A stretch of DNA of 64,000 nucleotides from positions 2,604,001 to 2,668,000 of the forward strand of contig NZ_LR882982.1 in assembly GCF_904831005.1 (NCBI RefSeq), written 5' to 3'. The DNA is from Microbacterium hydrocarbonoxydans (GTDB lineage: Bacteria; Actinomycetota; Actinomycetes; Actinomycetales; Microbacteriaceae). The position numbers and the translations under genes were made by a program. Below, piece after piece: positions 12,891 to 22,072 of the stretch (positions within the stretch are counted from its first letter, which is position 1; each line of letters starts with the position of its first letter). The notes under the pieces were generated by a model that was not told where the DNA came from, did no database searches, and saw only the letters and a program-made list of their open reading frames with translations.

Positions 12891-13961
12891 GTGGGTCTTG
12901 ACCTTCTGTTCGCCAGCACCACCCCGTCGCCGGCGCCTGCCTCCGGTGGCTTCGACCTGCTGGGGACCATCCTCTGGCCGCTGAAGTGGCTCGTCGAACT
13001 CGTGCTCGTCGCGTGGCACTGGCTGTTCACGGCTGTGGGGCTTCCTGCGGCATCCGGTCTGACCTGGGTGCTGTCGATCGTCGGCCTCGTGATCGTGGTG
13101 CGTGCTGCTCTCATTCCGCTCTTCGTGAAGCAGATCAAGAGCCAGCGAAAGATGATGGAAATCGCTCCTGAGCTGCGTAAAGTTCAAGAGAAGTATCGCG
13201 GCAAGAAGGACCAGCTGTCTCGCGAGGCCATGAGCCGCGAGACGATGGCGCTGTATAAGAAGCACGGCACGACGCCGATGTCGAGCTGTCTTCCGCTTCT
13301 CGTGCAGATGCCGATCTTCTTCGCGCTGTTCAGTGTGCTCAACGACGTGACCAAGCATCACGCTGCCGGCATCGGTGGCGTGGGGCTCCTCAACGCCGAA
13401 CTCACCGAGCAGTTCTACGACGCTCAGCTGTTCGGGGTGGCATCGCTGCACGAGACGCTCGGCAACGCCGTCGACGCGGGCAACACCGTCGCGATCGTCA
13501 TCCTCGTCGTTCTCGTGGTGCTCATGATCGCGTCTCAGTTCTTCACCCAGCTGCAGATCATCTCGAAGAACCTGTCGCCCGAGGCCAAGACCGGCCAGGC
13601 GTACCAGATGCAGAAGATCATGCTCTACATCCTGCCGCTGGGGTTCATCTTCTCGGGTGTCTTCTTCCCGCTCGGCGTCGTCGTGTACTGGTTCATCTCG
13701 AACCTGTGGACCATGGGACAGCAGTTCCTCGTGATCCGCGAGATGCCCACGCCGGGCTCCGAGGCCGCGAAGGCGCGTGAAGAGCGTCTGGCCCGCAAGG
13801 GTAAGGCGCTGGATTCGTCGGGCAAGGTCGTGCCGATGGCTGCGTATGAGGCCGAGCAGCAGCGTCTGCTCGAGGAGGCCGAGAAGGCGAAGGCTGAGGC
13901 TCCGAAGCGTCAGCAGCCGGTGGGCAAGAAGCGTGCGAAGAAGAAGGGCGGCGCAGCATGA
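12891..13961 (+). CDS. yidC: Membrane protein insertase YidC
   Basis: Oxa1/YidC-family insertase of 356 residues in the cytoplasmic membrane. It starts with GTG at 12891 after an AAAGGA ribosome site. Hydrophobic segments fall near residues 30-60, 115-140, 190-215 and 245-275; the conserved region SCLPLLVQMPIFFALF lies at about residue 130. The C-terminal tail is charged and ends in KKRAKKKGGAA, typical of ribosome-binding tails of YidC without a large periplasmic domain. The next gene overlaps it by four bases. Confidence 0.97.
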   Translation: MGLDLLFASTTPSPAPASGGFDLLGTILWPLKWLVELVLVAWHWLFTAVGLPAASGLTWVLSIVGLVIVVRAALIPLFVKQIKSQRKMMEIAPELRKVQEKYRGKKDQLSREAMSRETMALYKKHGTTPMSSCLPLLVQMPIFFALFSVLNDVTKHHAAGIGGVGLLNAELTEQFYDAQLFGVASLHETLGNAVDAGNTVAIVILVVLVVLMIASQFFTQLQIISKNLSPEAKTGQAYQMQKIMLYILPLGFIFSGVFFPLGVVVYWFISNLWTMGQQFLVIREMPTPGSEAAKAREERLARKGKALDSSGKVVPMAAYEAEQQRLLEEAEKAKAEAPKRQQPVGKKRAKKKGGAA

Positions 13962-14449
13962 GTGGGAACCTGATCGAGACCGAGGAGCCCACCGTGGCTC
14001 AGCTCGAGAACGAGGGCGACGTCGCCGCGGACTACCTCGAGGAGCTCCTCGACATCGCAGACATCGACGGTGACCTCAACCTCGATGTGCGCCAGGGGCG
14101 CGCATACGTGTCTGTCGAGGCGGAGGGCGACGGACTCGCACTGCTCTCTGCACCAGACACCGTGCAGGCACTTCAGGAACTCACTCGACTCGCTGTTCAG
14201 AACAAGACCGGATCGTTCTCGCGGCTGATCCTCGACGTCGGCGGATCGCGAGACGCGCGTCATCGCCAGCTCGAGACACTGGTCAACGCGGCGGCGACCA
14301 AGCTCGACGAGGGTGCATCCCAGGCATCACTGCCCGCAATGTCGAGCTACGAGCGCAAGCTGGTGCACGATATTGCCGCTGATCAGGGACTTGTCTCCGA
14401 ATCGTACGGCGAGGGCGCCGACCGTCACACGGTTCTCCGCCGTCGCTGA
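13958..14449 (+). CDS. KH/R3H single-stranded nucleic-acid-binding protein (Jag/KhpB-like)
   Basis: RNA-binding protein of 163 residues, found after yidC in most Gram-positive bacteria. It has an acidic N-terminus, a KH-II-like region (about residues 20-90) and a C-terminal R3H domain (LPAMSSYERKLVHDIAAD, ending HTVLRRR). Jag/KhpB proteins work with KhpA in post-transcriptional control and cell-envelope growth in firmicutes; the role in actinobacteria is less known. The start overlaps yidC by four bases. Confidence 0.92.
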   Translation: MSGNLIETEEPTVAQLENEGDVAADYLEELLDIADIDGDLNLDVRQGRAYVSVEAEGDGLALLSAPDTVQALQELTRLAVQNKTGSFSRLILDVGGSRDARHRQLETLVNAAATKLDEGASQASLPAMSSYERKLVHDIAADQGLVSESYGEGADRHTVLRRR

Positions 14450-14483
14450 TGCGTCTCGCGCAGTACCGGTCACGGGCGACATC

Positions 14484-15110
14484 GTGACAGCATCGGTCGA
14501 GACGGAACCCGCGGTCGCAGAGCGGCTGTTCGGTGATCGGATCGAACTCGCGCGCCAGTTCACCGGTGCTCTTGCCGACGAGGGCGAGCGGCGAGGGCTC
14601 ATCGGTCCACTCGAGCTCCCTCGGCTGTGGACTCGGCACATCCTCAACAGTGCCATCGCTGCGCCGATCTTCTCCGGGACTGTTGCGGACATCGGATCGG
14701 GCGCAGGGCTGCCGGGTGTTGTTCTCGCGATCGCTCGGCCGGATGTGCGGTTCACGCTGATCGAGCCGATGGAGCGCCGCGTCGCCTGGCTCGATGAGCA
14801 GGTTTCGGCCCTCGGACTGTCGAACGTCGAGATTGTGCGTGCTCGTGCAGAGGAGGTGCAGGTCGCCGAGGGTTTCGATGCCGTCACGGCCCGCGCGGTC
14901 AGCGCGCTGCGCACTCTGATCCCGCTCACGGCACCACTCGTGCGTGATGGGGGCGAGCTCGTGCTGCTCAAGGGGATGAACGTGGGCAACGAGATCGACG
15001 CGGCGCAGAAGCCGATCAAGAAGTTCCGGTTGTCTGATGTGCGTGTGGAGGTGCTCGGTGAAGGGGTACTTCCGGAGAGCACGCGCGTACTGAGAGCACG
15101 CGTTCGCTGA
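14484..15110 (+). CDS. rsmG: 16S rRNA (guanine-527-N7) methyltransferase
   Basis: SAM-dependent methyltransferase of about 208 residues that modifies G527 of 16S rRNA. Motif I is VADIGSGAGLPGVVLA, and the catalytic-region stretch FDAVTARAVSALRTLI and LLKGMNVGNEI are typical RsmG. I chose the GTG at 14484 because the protein then begins MTASVETEP and has normal length; the open frame extends back to 14313 but overlaps the R3H gene. No promoter or terminator is evident after it, where the long gene-free parS region begins. Confidence 0.93.
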   Translation: MTASVETEPAVAERLFGDRIELARQFTGALADEGERRGLIGPLELPRLWTRHILNSAIAAPIFSGTVADIGSGAGLPGVVLAIARPDVRFTLIEPMERRVAWLDEQVSALGLSNVEIVRARAEEVQVAEGFDAVTARAVSALRTLIPLTAPLVRDGGELVLLKGMNVGNEIDAAQKPIKKFRLSDVRVEVLGEGVLPESTRVLRARVR

Positions 15111-15158
15111 CACGCACGGCCTGCTGGCGTGTTGGGGTTGGGTGATGTCTGCCCGGTC

Positions 15159-15172
15159 GTTTCACGTGAAAC
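15159..15172. promoter_or_regulatory. parS site 1
   Basis: Perfect palindrome GTTTCACGTGAAAC, the ParB-binding consensus of actinobacteria and firmicutes, about 50 bases after rsmG. Confidence 0.95.
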
Positions 15173-15222
15173 ACCCGGGTTGGTGGACCGCTCTGGGAGT
15201 ATCTGCTGAGGTCGACGGGGTT

Positions 15223-15236
15223 GTTTCACGTGAAAC
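15223..15236. promoter_or_regulatory. parS site 2
   Basis: Perfect GTTTCACGTGAAAC with the extended flanks T and A (16-bp consensus), 64 bases from site 1. Confidence 0.95.
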
Positions 15237-15596
15237 ATTCGCGACCGGATGCAGACCATCGGAGTGCCTAGCCGCTCGTGAGACGGAGTCGCCGACGCGG
15301 ACACGAAAGTGCGACTTCAGCCGGCGAGGAGAACCTCCAGGTGAGGTCTTGCGGAGTTACACGATTCCCGCGAACGTGCGCGGACAGGAGCAGGTCTGCA
15401 GCTACCGCATGTTGAAGCGGGGTCGCCTCGGTGCGCGGCGAGGGTACGGACCTTCCGCCTCCGTGACGCACGAGTGTCTGCACCGTTTGGCTGAGGGGGA
15501 GTGCGTGGGTGAGCTGCTTGCCTGCATGATTCGCGTGTCGCCACGCTGACGTGGGTGTCGTTCGATGGCGCACCGAGCCAGGCTCGGCTCTCTAAT

Positions 15597-15610
15597 GTTT
15601 CACGTGAAAC
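15597..15610. promoter_or_regulatory. parS site 3
   Basis: Perfect GTTTCACGTGAAAC, just after the short palindrome at 15573-15587. Confidence 0.95.
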
Positions 15611-15737
15611 GCAGATCTAGCATGAGGTTGCCATAGTCCGCAGTGCAGTCGGACTCATTCGGTACTGACTTGCCCAAAACGCGCGTGCGCCGACGGAAGA
15701 AGGTTTAGCGATCATGAGGATGCTGGCATAGCCGGGT

Positions 15738-15751
15738 GTTTCACGTGAAAC
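15738..15751. promoter_or_regulatory. parS site 4
   Basis: Perfect GTTTCACGTGAAAC with both extended flanking bases. Confidence 0.95.
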
Positions 15752-15830
15752 ACCTCGCTAACTCTGAGTGTGATGGCACAGCGGGGACTGCGCCCGGTTC
15801 TGCCTAGCTGCGGATGTAGGGGGCGTGGAT

Positions 15831-15844
15831 GTTTCACGTGAAAC
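15831..15844. promoter_or_regulatory. parS site 5
   Basis: Perfect GTTTCACGTGAAAC with both extended flanking bases; last of the left cluster of five. Confidence 0.95.
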
Positions 15845-17124
15845 AACCCGTGCTCGACGCGATCTGCTGTTCGGCGAACAGTGGCTGAGATGTGTCCGTG
15901 AGAGTAGTCATGCCTTGCGATCCCCAAGACCGCGTAGGCGGCGGCTGGATGGATGATGCGACCTTCTTACAGCCACGCGCTGGACAGAGTGAATCGATCA
16001 CGGCTTGACGTGTGTTGTCGGCGTCGGTGCTGGGGGACACGGCGGTTCGGCATGACCCGGCCCTCGACGGGATCCAACTCGTTGGGTTCGCGTGTACGAG
16101 GTCCGACTATTGCCTTGTGTCGTCGATCGCATTGTGGGTGCGGTCAGAGTGCGTGCCTCTTCTCGCCGCACTGCCTGGTGCGTAGCAAAAGGGTGGGACT
16201 GAATGCCGGGCGATCCAACGACTCGACGCCTGGTCGTGACCCGGCCGCGGGCGTTGATCGCTCATTGACGCTGCACTCTGGATGCGTTCCTCTTCTCCTG
16301 GCAGGACCGCCTGGTTTGCGCCCAGGTCCAAGATCGGATCCGGCTCGATCCATCGACGTGATGTGTGGTCGTCTTGCCTAGAACGCGGACGTCGATAGTT
16401 CGTCCGCGCTGTAGCCAGTACAGGCGCCGGCCGACTCGGCGCATTCTCCTGGCGCGAGCTATGGCCCTCGCCCGTTCGTTGTCGGATGCCTCGACGCGAT
16501 GCGTGGATGTGCGAGTCGACGGCGCGCGGAGCGCTTCGACACGTATCTGAGCTGGACCCCGGTGTCTTCGCATGTCACCGGACCTGAGATGGTCGCCCGC
16601 GAACCGATCGGCGTGGACGGCGCGCCGTGCGATGCGTGGGTGTGTTGTCGACCGCGCGCGTGGGCCGCGTCGGCGGTGCGGGACAGGTGCACACCAGGTG
16701 TCTCCTCAGTACGGCCTGACCTGAACTGAGGCCCTCGACCGGGTCGAGACGGACGCGCCAGCGCGATGCGCGGATGGGGATCGCGTCGGAGCTGCGGCGA
16801 GGGTGGGTGCCGCATGCTTCCGCAGTTTCGCCCGGCATTGGCCAGTTCGCGGGCCGGCGCCAGGGCCCGGCATGTATGGACGTGAGGGGCCGAAGGTGCC
16901 GTGGATCACACGTCGGGCGCCGCTGTCAGGCTCAGTGTGGGATGCGTCCGCACTCCCACCTCTCATCAGAAGCTTCACGCGAGCACGGTCGGTTCGTAGT
17001 CGCTTCGTGGGAGCCATCTGTCGCACCCTCGGGTCACCCGAGCGAGATTTGCCTTTCATCGGGATGAGATCACATGAAGAAGACCGGGCAAGGTGGCATG
17101 CGGGTCGTGAGCGGCGCAACCACT

Positions 17125-17138
17125 GTTTCACGTGAAAC
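17125..17138. promoter_or_regulatory. parS site 6
   Basis: Perfect GTTTCACGTGAAAC inside a longer 18-bp palindrome CTGTTTCACGTGAAACAG (17123-17140), isolated by over 900 bases on each side. Confidence 0.95.
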
Positions 17139-18043
17139 AGCCGTCTGAATTGGCTTTCTACTGCCCGATCACCATTGACGAAACAGGCTGCTCGTCCGAT
17201 CTGCTGTTTGCCGCGGTGACAGCGGGGGATAATCGCGCCGTGGACCGTAGAAAGCCCCCAGATTGATTCTCTCGAGTTTCGGCGATCTGGGTCACTGGGG
17301 TACACGGGTGAATGCTGATTTCGAGGAACAGTAGGGGTGAACGGCGTTGGTCAGAGAGAACCACTACAGGCGGCACGATTGCCTACCGGCAGACATGACA
17401 TCGGACCGGAGTCGCGTGGCCCGCACTGCTGACTGTCTTCTCGTTCGGAGATGTGCAGGCATGATTCAGTACCTGGATCGAAAGACCGGTGGAACCTCAA
17501 GACCGACAACACCGGGAGGGCACCGACCTCGCGGTGTACTGCGAAGAGCTGCGGTCGTAGGTGCTACTGCAGCAGTGCCACTCAACGCGGTGCGGCAGAT
17601 GCATGAATGTGTGCCGAGCTCGAGGTCTGCGGACCTGACCTGGTGTGGTTCCGAGAGCCCTGCTCGACATCCGTGCAGAGTCGTGCAGACCGACGGTCTT
17701 GGTGTGGGAGGTGCGGCCGAACGCGGTGCGTCGCGCGGCACATGCACGCGCTGCATGGTGGGCATGCCGTCGGGGGAGGGGCCACTGCTCGACGCACGCT
17801 GCGGGTCCTGAGTGGCGGCTTCTGCCAGTGAACGCTCCCATGCGTGGGAGCCGAGCAGCGCGCGGATGGTCTTGAGCACACTTGCAACGCGGAACCCGCT
17901 CGAAGTCAGAAACTGCTTCTCTGCGAGGCCCATCGCTGCGACCCCGCGTCTTACTCGAATACCGCGGCGGCCTAGAGTGGGCGGCCGCGTGCCCAAGCGC
18001 CATTATCCTTACCCGGTTCGTGCTTCTAGGCTCCCGAATCCGC

Positions 18044-18057
18044 GTTTCACGTGAAAC
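18044..18057. promoter_or_regulatory. parS site 7
   Basis: Perfect GTTTCACGTGAAAC, about 250 bases before the parA start. Confidence 0.95.
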
Positions 18058-18307
18058 ATCGGGCGATCTGCGTCGCGCGATACCGACCCAGCACCCAGCG
18101 ACGACGCCGTGCGATCCAGACTCGTAACAGCACAAGCTCTGGTTCGGTGAGGCGTGTGCCAGTGCGAGCTCATCTCGGCCACCCCGAGAAGCCGCCCGAC
18201 CGCTCGCAAAGGACTGTGCGCCCCGCTTTCTCTGTCCACAACGCCGCCTCGCACAGGGCAAGGTCGGTCGCAGCGATTAGAGTAGAACACGGCCCCGAAA
18301 GGAGTGG

Positions 18308-19234
18308 ATGTTTCACGTGAAACAGTCCGACAAGGCAACACCGAAGGACTCCTTCGGGATGGATACGCCACTCGCGCGAGAGATCGCCGACCTCTCCGCA
18401 CGCCGAAGGGTATTGGAATCGGTGAAGGTCGAGTTCACGGGGGAGACCCGGGTTCTCACGGTTTCGAACCAGAAGGGCGGCGTCGGAAAGACGACGAGCG
18501 CCGTGAACATCGCGGCAGCACTATCAGGGCTCGGTGCGAAGGTGCTCGTGATCGATCTTGATCCGCAGGGCAACGCTTCGACGGCCCTCGGTGTCCCGCA
18601 CAACGCACAGACTCCGAGTGTGTACGACGTGCTCATCGACGAAGTGCCACTCGCTGACATCGTGCAGACGAGCCCAGAAGACGAGAACCTCTTCTGCGCG
18701 CCGAGCACGATCCATCTGGCCGGCGCGGAGATCGAACTGGTGGCACAGGTCGCCCGTGAGCATCGGCTGCGCAGAGCTTTGCACGACTATCTCGTCGGAC
18801 ACCCGATGGACTTCGTCATCATCGACTGCCCGCCGTCGCTGGGACTCCTGACGATCAACGCCTTCACTGCCGCCGATGAGGTGTTCATTCCGATCCAGTG
18901 CGAGTACTACGCACTGGAGGGTCTGAGCCAGCTGCTCGGCAGCATCCAGATGATCCAGAAGCATCTGAACCCCGACCTCCACCTCTCCACCATCCTGCTG
19001 ACGATGTTCGACGGGCGTACCCGTCTCGCACAGCAGGTTGCTGATGAGGTGCGCACGCACTTTCCCGATCAGGTGCTCGACGCCGTCATCCCGCGCTCGG
19101 TGCGGGTGTCGGAAGCGCCGAGTTTCGGACAGACCGTGATCGCCTACGATGGGCAATCGGCCGGCGCCGTCGCGTACCGCGAGGCAGCCGTCGAGATCGC
19201 GTCGCGCACTGCGACGCAGAGCAAGGAGAAATGA
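18308..19234 (+). CDS. parA: Chromosome partitioning ATPase ParA
   Basis: Deviant-Walker ATPase of 308 residues that moves ParB-parS complexes apart after replication. The Walker A motif is KGGVGKTT (about residues 56-63), with DLDPQGNAS and IIDCPPSLGLL as the other ATPase motifs. The start at 18308 has a GAAAGGAG ribosome site, and its first codons are the parS palindrome (MFHVKQ). A second ATG at 18359 (MDTPLAREIADLS) aligns better with the N-termini of many ParA proteins but has a weaker ribosome site. The parA stop overlaps the parB start. Confidence 0.96.
   Translation: MFHVKQSDKATPKDSFGMDTPLAREIADLSARRRVLESVKVEFTGETRVLTVSNQKGGVGKTTSAVNIAAALSGLGAKVLVIDLDPQGNASTALGVPHNAQTPSVYDVLIDEVPLADIVQTSPEDENLFCAPSTIHLAGAEIELVAQVAREHRLRRALHDYLVGHPMDFVIIDCPPSLGLLTINAFTAADEVFIPIQCEYYALEGLSQLLGSIQMIQKHLNPDLHLSTILLTMFDGRTRLAQQVADEVRTHFPDQVLDAVIPRSVRVSEAPSFGQTVIAYDGQSAGAVAYREAAVEIASRTATQSKEK
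18310..18323. promoter_or_regulatory. parS site 8, overlapping the parA start codon
   Basis: Perfect GTTTCACGTGAAAC beginning at the G of the parA ATG and encoding parA residues 2-5 (FHVK). ParB bound here would cover the translation start and the initially transcribed DNA, so direct ParB repression of parAB is plausible. Confidence 0.93.
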
Positions 19235-20202
19235 TGGCGAAGCGCACTGGACTGGGCCGGGGGATCGGAGCCCTCATCCCCACCGCCGACCAGGCAGAAC
19301 GCCCGGTAGACGTGTTCTTCCCTGGCGCGAGCCTTCGGCCCTCGACCGACGAGACCGCCACGGTGGCGGAGGATGTTCCGGATCTCGAGTCGGTCCCCGG
19401 CATCCACCTCATTCAGATCGATCCGAAGAAGATCGTTCCGAACCCGCGTCAGCCGCGCACGCACTTCGATCCCGAAGACCTCGCGGAGCTCGTGCACAGT
19501 GTGCGCGAGTTCGGTGTGCTGCAGCCCGTGGTGGTTCGCAAGAACTCTGAGGGCGAGTACGAGCTCATCATGGGTGAGCGCCGTACGCGCGCTGCCCGCG
19601 AAGCCGGACTCGAGGCGATCCCTGCGGTGGTGCGTGAGACCGCCGATGAGGACCTGCTCCGTGACGCTCTGCTCGAGAACCTGCACCGCTCTGAGCTCAA
19701 CCCGCTGGAAGAGGCCTCTGCCTACCAGCAGCTGCTCGAGGACTTCGGGATCACGCAAGAGGAACTGGCGACCCGGATCGGCCGCTCGCGTCCGCAGATC
19801 AGCAACACGATCCGCCTGCTCAAGCTGCCGGTTCCCGTGCAGCAGCGCGTCGCAGCCGGCGTGCTGACGGCCGGCCACGCCCGGGCGATCCTGAGCCTGG
19901 ACACTCCCGAGGCGATGCAGCGTCTCGCCGACAAGGTCGTCAATGAGGACCTCTCGGTGCGCGCGACCGAAGTGGCGGCGAAGAATCAGCCCTCTTCCTC
20001 CACTCGTACTGCGAAGCCCACCCCTGGCTCGCGTCGCGCATACCTCGATGAGGTGGCCGGAAACCTCGGCGATCGCCTGAACACGAGGGTCAAGGTGTCG
20101 CTGGGAGCTCGCAAGGGACAGGTGATCATCGATTTCGCATCGATCCAGGACCTCAACCGCATTCTCGGAGAACTGGGCGAATCCGGCTTCGGGTCGGCGT
20201 GA
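19231..20202 (+). CDS. parB: Chromosome partitioning protein ParB
   Basis: CTP-dependent DNA clamp of 323 residues that loads at parS and spreads. The CTP-binding motifs are visible as MGERRTRAA (GERRxRA box) and ENLHRSELNPLEEA; the helix-turn-helix that reads parS covers about LATRIGRSRPQISNTIRLL. The N-terminal KRTGLGRGIGALIP is the conserved ParA-contact peptide. The ATG at 19231 overlaps the parA stop; a second ATG three bases later (19234) has better spacing to the AAGGAG site and may be the real start. Confidence 0.96.
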   Translation: MMAKRTGLGRGIGALIPTADQAERPVDVFFPGASLRPSTDETATVAEDVPDLESVPGIHLIQIDPKKIVPNPRQPRTHFDPEDLAELVHSVREFGVLQPVVVRKNSEGEYELIMGERRTRAAREAGLEAIPAVVRETADEDLLRDALLENLHRSELNPLEEASAYQQLLEDFGITQEELATRIGRSRPQISNTIRLLKLPVPVQQRVAAGVLTAGHARAILSLDTPEAMQRLADKVVNEDLSVRATEVAAKNQPSSSTRTAKPTPGSRRAYLDEVAGNLGDRLNTRVKVSLGARKGQVIIDFASIQDLNRILGELGESGFGSA

Positions 20203-20264
20203 TCACCCCCTGAAACACCAGTATTCCCCTAGACTCACGTGGATCACCACGATGAGGGGGAGTC

Positions 20265-21713
20265 ATGACCACGCCACAGCCCGCAGCGGCCTTCCAGCGA
20301 AAAGTGATCGCGGTCAGCATCGCCGCGGCACTCGGAGGATTCCTCTTCGGCTTCGACACCGCCGTGATCAACGGTGCGGTCGATGCCCTGGCCGGTGACG
20401 TCTCGGGCTTCGACCTGGGTGTCGGCCTCAAAGGCTTCGCCGTCTCATCCGCTCTGATCGGCTGCGCCGTCGGTGCGTGGTTCGCGGGTCCGATCGCGAA
20501 CAAACGCGGACGCATTCCGGTCATGGTCTTCGCCGCGGTGATGTTCTTGATCTCCGCGATCGGCTCGGGTCTCGCATTCAGCGTGGTCGACCTGATCATC
20601 TGGCGAGTCATCGGCGGCCTGGGAGTCGGCGCAGCATCCGTCATCGCCCCCGCATACATCGCCGAGGTCTCGCCCGCTCGCGTACGAGGACGACTCGGAT
20701 CGCTGCAGCAGCTCGCGATCGTCACCGGAATCTTCGCCGCTCTGCTGTCGGATGCCTGGCTCGCCAATCTGGCCGGCGCCGCCGACCAGCCGCTCTGGGG
20801 TCTTACCGCATGGCGCTGGATGTTCATCATCGAGGCCGTGCCCGCGCTCGTCTACGGGATCATGTCACTGCGCCTGCCTGAATCTCCCCGCTATCTCGTG
20901 CGCAAGGGTGATCTGAAACGCGCGTCGGAAGTGCTCGAGACGGTCACCGGCGCTGTCGACGTCGATGCGAAGATCAAGGAGATCACGAGCACGATCGACA
21001 CCGAGCGCAAGGAATCGCTGAGCGATCTGCGAGGGAGTCGGCTGGGTCTCAAGCCCATCGTCTGGGTCGGCATCCTGCTGTCGGTGTTCCAGCAGTTCGT
21101 CGGCATCAACGTCATCTTCTACTACTCCACGACGCTCTGGCAGTCGGTGGGCTTCGATGAGTCGAGCGCTCTGCTCACCTCTGTGATCACCTCGGTGACG
21201 AACATCGTCGTGACGATCATCGCCATCCTGCTCGTCGACAAGGTCGGTCGGCGCATCATGCTGTTGGTCGGCTCCGTGGGCATGACGGTCACGCTGGGAC
21301 TGATGGCACTGGCCTTCTCGTTCGGCGAGCTGAATGCCGAAGGCACGGCGACACTGCCTGATCCATGGGCCACGGTCGCACTGATCTGCGCCAACGGGTT
21401 CGTGGTCTTCTTCGGAGCCACGTGGGGTCCGCTCGTGTGGGTGCTTCTGGGGGAGATCTTCCCGAACTCCATCCGTGCAGGCGCTCTGGCCGTCGCGGCA
21501 GCGGCGCAGTGGGCCGCGAACTTCTTCATCTCGACCACGTTCCCCGTGTTCGCAGAGATCGGCCTCACCTTCGCCTACGGGTTCTACGCGTTCTTCGCTC
21601 TGCTGTCGTTCTTCTTCGTCTACTTCAAGGTTCCAGAGACCAAGGGAAGGGAACTCGAGGAGATGACCGACGAACTGAAGGTGGAGCGCCGGGGCACTCG
21701 CAAGGCGACGTAG
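20265..21713 (+). CDS. MFS sugar transporter (sugar porter family)
   Basis: Twelve-helix permease of 482 residues, probably a proton-sugar symporter. Sugar-porter hallmarks are GGFLFGFDTAVINGA in helix 1, PESPRYLV after helix 6, QQFVGINVIFYYSTTLW in helix 7 and PETKGRELEEM at the C-terminus. The ribosome site is GAGGGGGAG before the ATG at 20265. It sits between parB and trxA, where most related origins carry no transporter, so it is likely a later insertion. The sugar cannot be told from sequence. Confidence 0.93.
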   Translation: MTTPQPAAAFQRKVIAVSIAAALGGFLFGFDTAVINGAVDALAGDVSGFDLGVGLKGFAVSSALIGCAVGAWFAGPIANKRGRIPVMVFAAVMFLISAIGSGLAFSVVDLIIWRVIGGLGVGAASVIAPAYIAEVSPARVRGRLGSLQQLAIVTGIFAALLSDAWLANLAGAADQPLWGLTAWRWMFIIEAVPALVYGIMSLRLPESPRYLVRKGDLKRASEVLETVTGAVDVDAKIKEITSTIDTERKESLSDLRGSRLGLKPIVWVGILLSVFQQFVGINVIFYYSTTLWQSVGFDESSALLTSVITSVTNIVVTIIAILLVDKVGRRIMLLVGSVGMTVTLGLMALAFSFGELNAEGTATLPDPWATVALICANGFVVFFGATWGPLVWVLLGEIFPNSIRAGALAVAAAAQWAANFFISTTFPVFAEIGLTFAYGFYAFFALLSFFFVYFKVPETKGRELEEMTDELKVERRGTRKAT

Positions 21714-21722
21714 GCTGGAAGC

Positions 21723-22058
21723 ATGACCGAGTCCGTTCCACGCCGCGCCAGCCTCGAAGTGCTGCGAGCCGAAGCGTCGGACGAGCTCGCCGTGCTCATT
21801 CAGGAACGTCTTCTCGGAGGAGAAGACCCCTGGGAGTTCATGGAGGAGCTGCCGAGCGTCGACGAGCTGGTCGTGTATCTGCTGCGAGCCGACAACATCA
21901 CTGCGAATGACGGCGTGCGTCCGAACGCGGCCCGCCACTATCGGGTGCTGCGTCAGATCGCGCTGGAGTATCCCGAGCTGACGCCCGCCGTCTGGGGGCT
22001 TCTCGACGAGAAGCAGCGTCACAGGCGTTGGGATCCCTCGGTCGCCGACGCATCCTGA
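21723..22058 (+). CDS. Small hypothetical protein
   Basis: Soluble, acidic protein of 111 residues with no signal peptide or membrane helix. It reads as a compact helical protein (LEVLRAEASDELAVLIQERL, then VDELVVYLLRADNI and YRVLRQIALEYPELT). I do not recognise a domain. It starts nine bases after the MFS gene, with GGAAGC upstream of the ATG, and its end overlaps the open frame of the GrpB gene, so it probably belongs to the MFS transcript. Confidence 0.75.
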   Translation: MTESVPRRASLEVLRAEASDELAVLIQERLLGGEDPWEFMEELPSVDELVVYLLRADNITANDGVRPNAARHYRVLRQIALEYPELTPAVWGLLDEKQRHRRWDPSVADAS

Positions 22059-22072
22059 AGACGGCCTCGCGG

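Larger units (their letters stand above)
15111..18307. other. Gene-free parS-rich region (putative centromere) between rsmG and parA
   Basis: About 3.2 kb with no convincing protein gene. The open frames are short or lack any recognisable domain, and several owe part of their length to read-through of parS (encoding FHVK). It holds seven perfect 14-bp GTTTCACGTGAAAC sites, five of them within 700 bp of the rsmG end. A short perfect palindrome CCGAGCC-A-GGCTCGG (15573-15587) lies ten bases before one site. No tRNA, tmRNA or other RNA gene was recognised. The right end carries a possible parA promoter (TAGAGT at 18278-18283) and a near-DnaA box CTGTCCACA (18232-18240). The likely role is ParB loading and condensin (SMC) recruitment. 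Confidence 0.8.

Noticed and set aside
15142..18401. Several open frames of 70-254 codons in the parS region
   Set aside because: No ribosome site plus domain combination was found, composition is low-complexity Arg/Ser/Thr/Pro, and several include the FHVK translation of parS.
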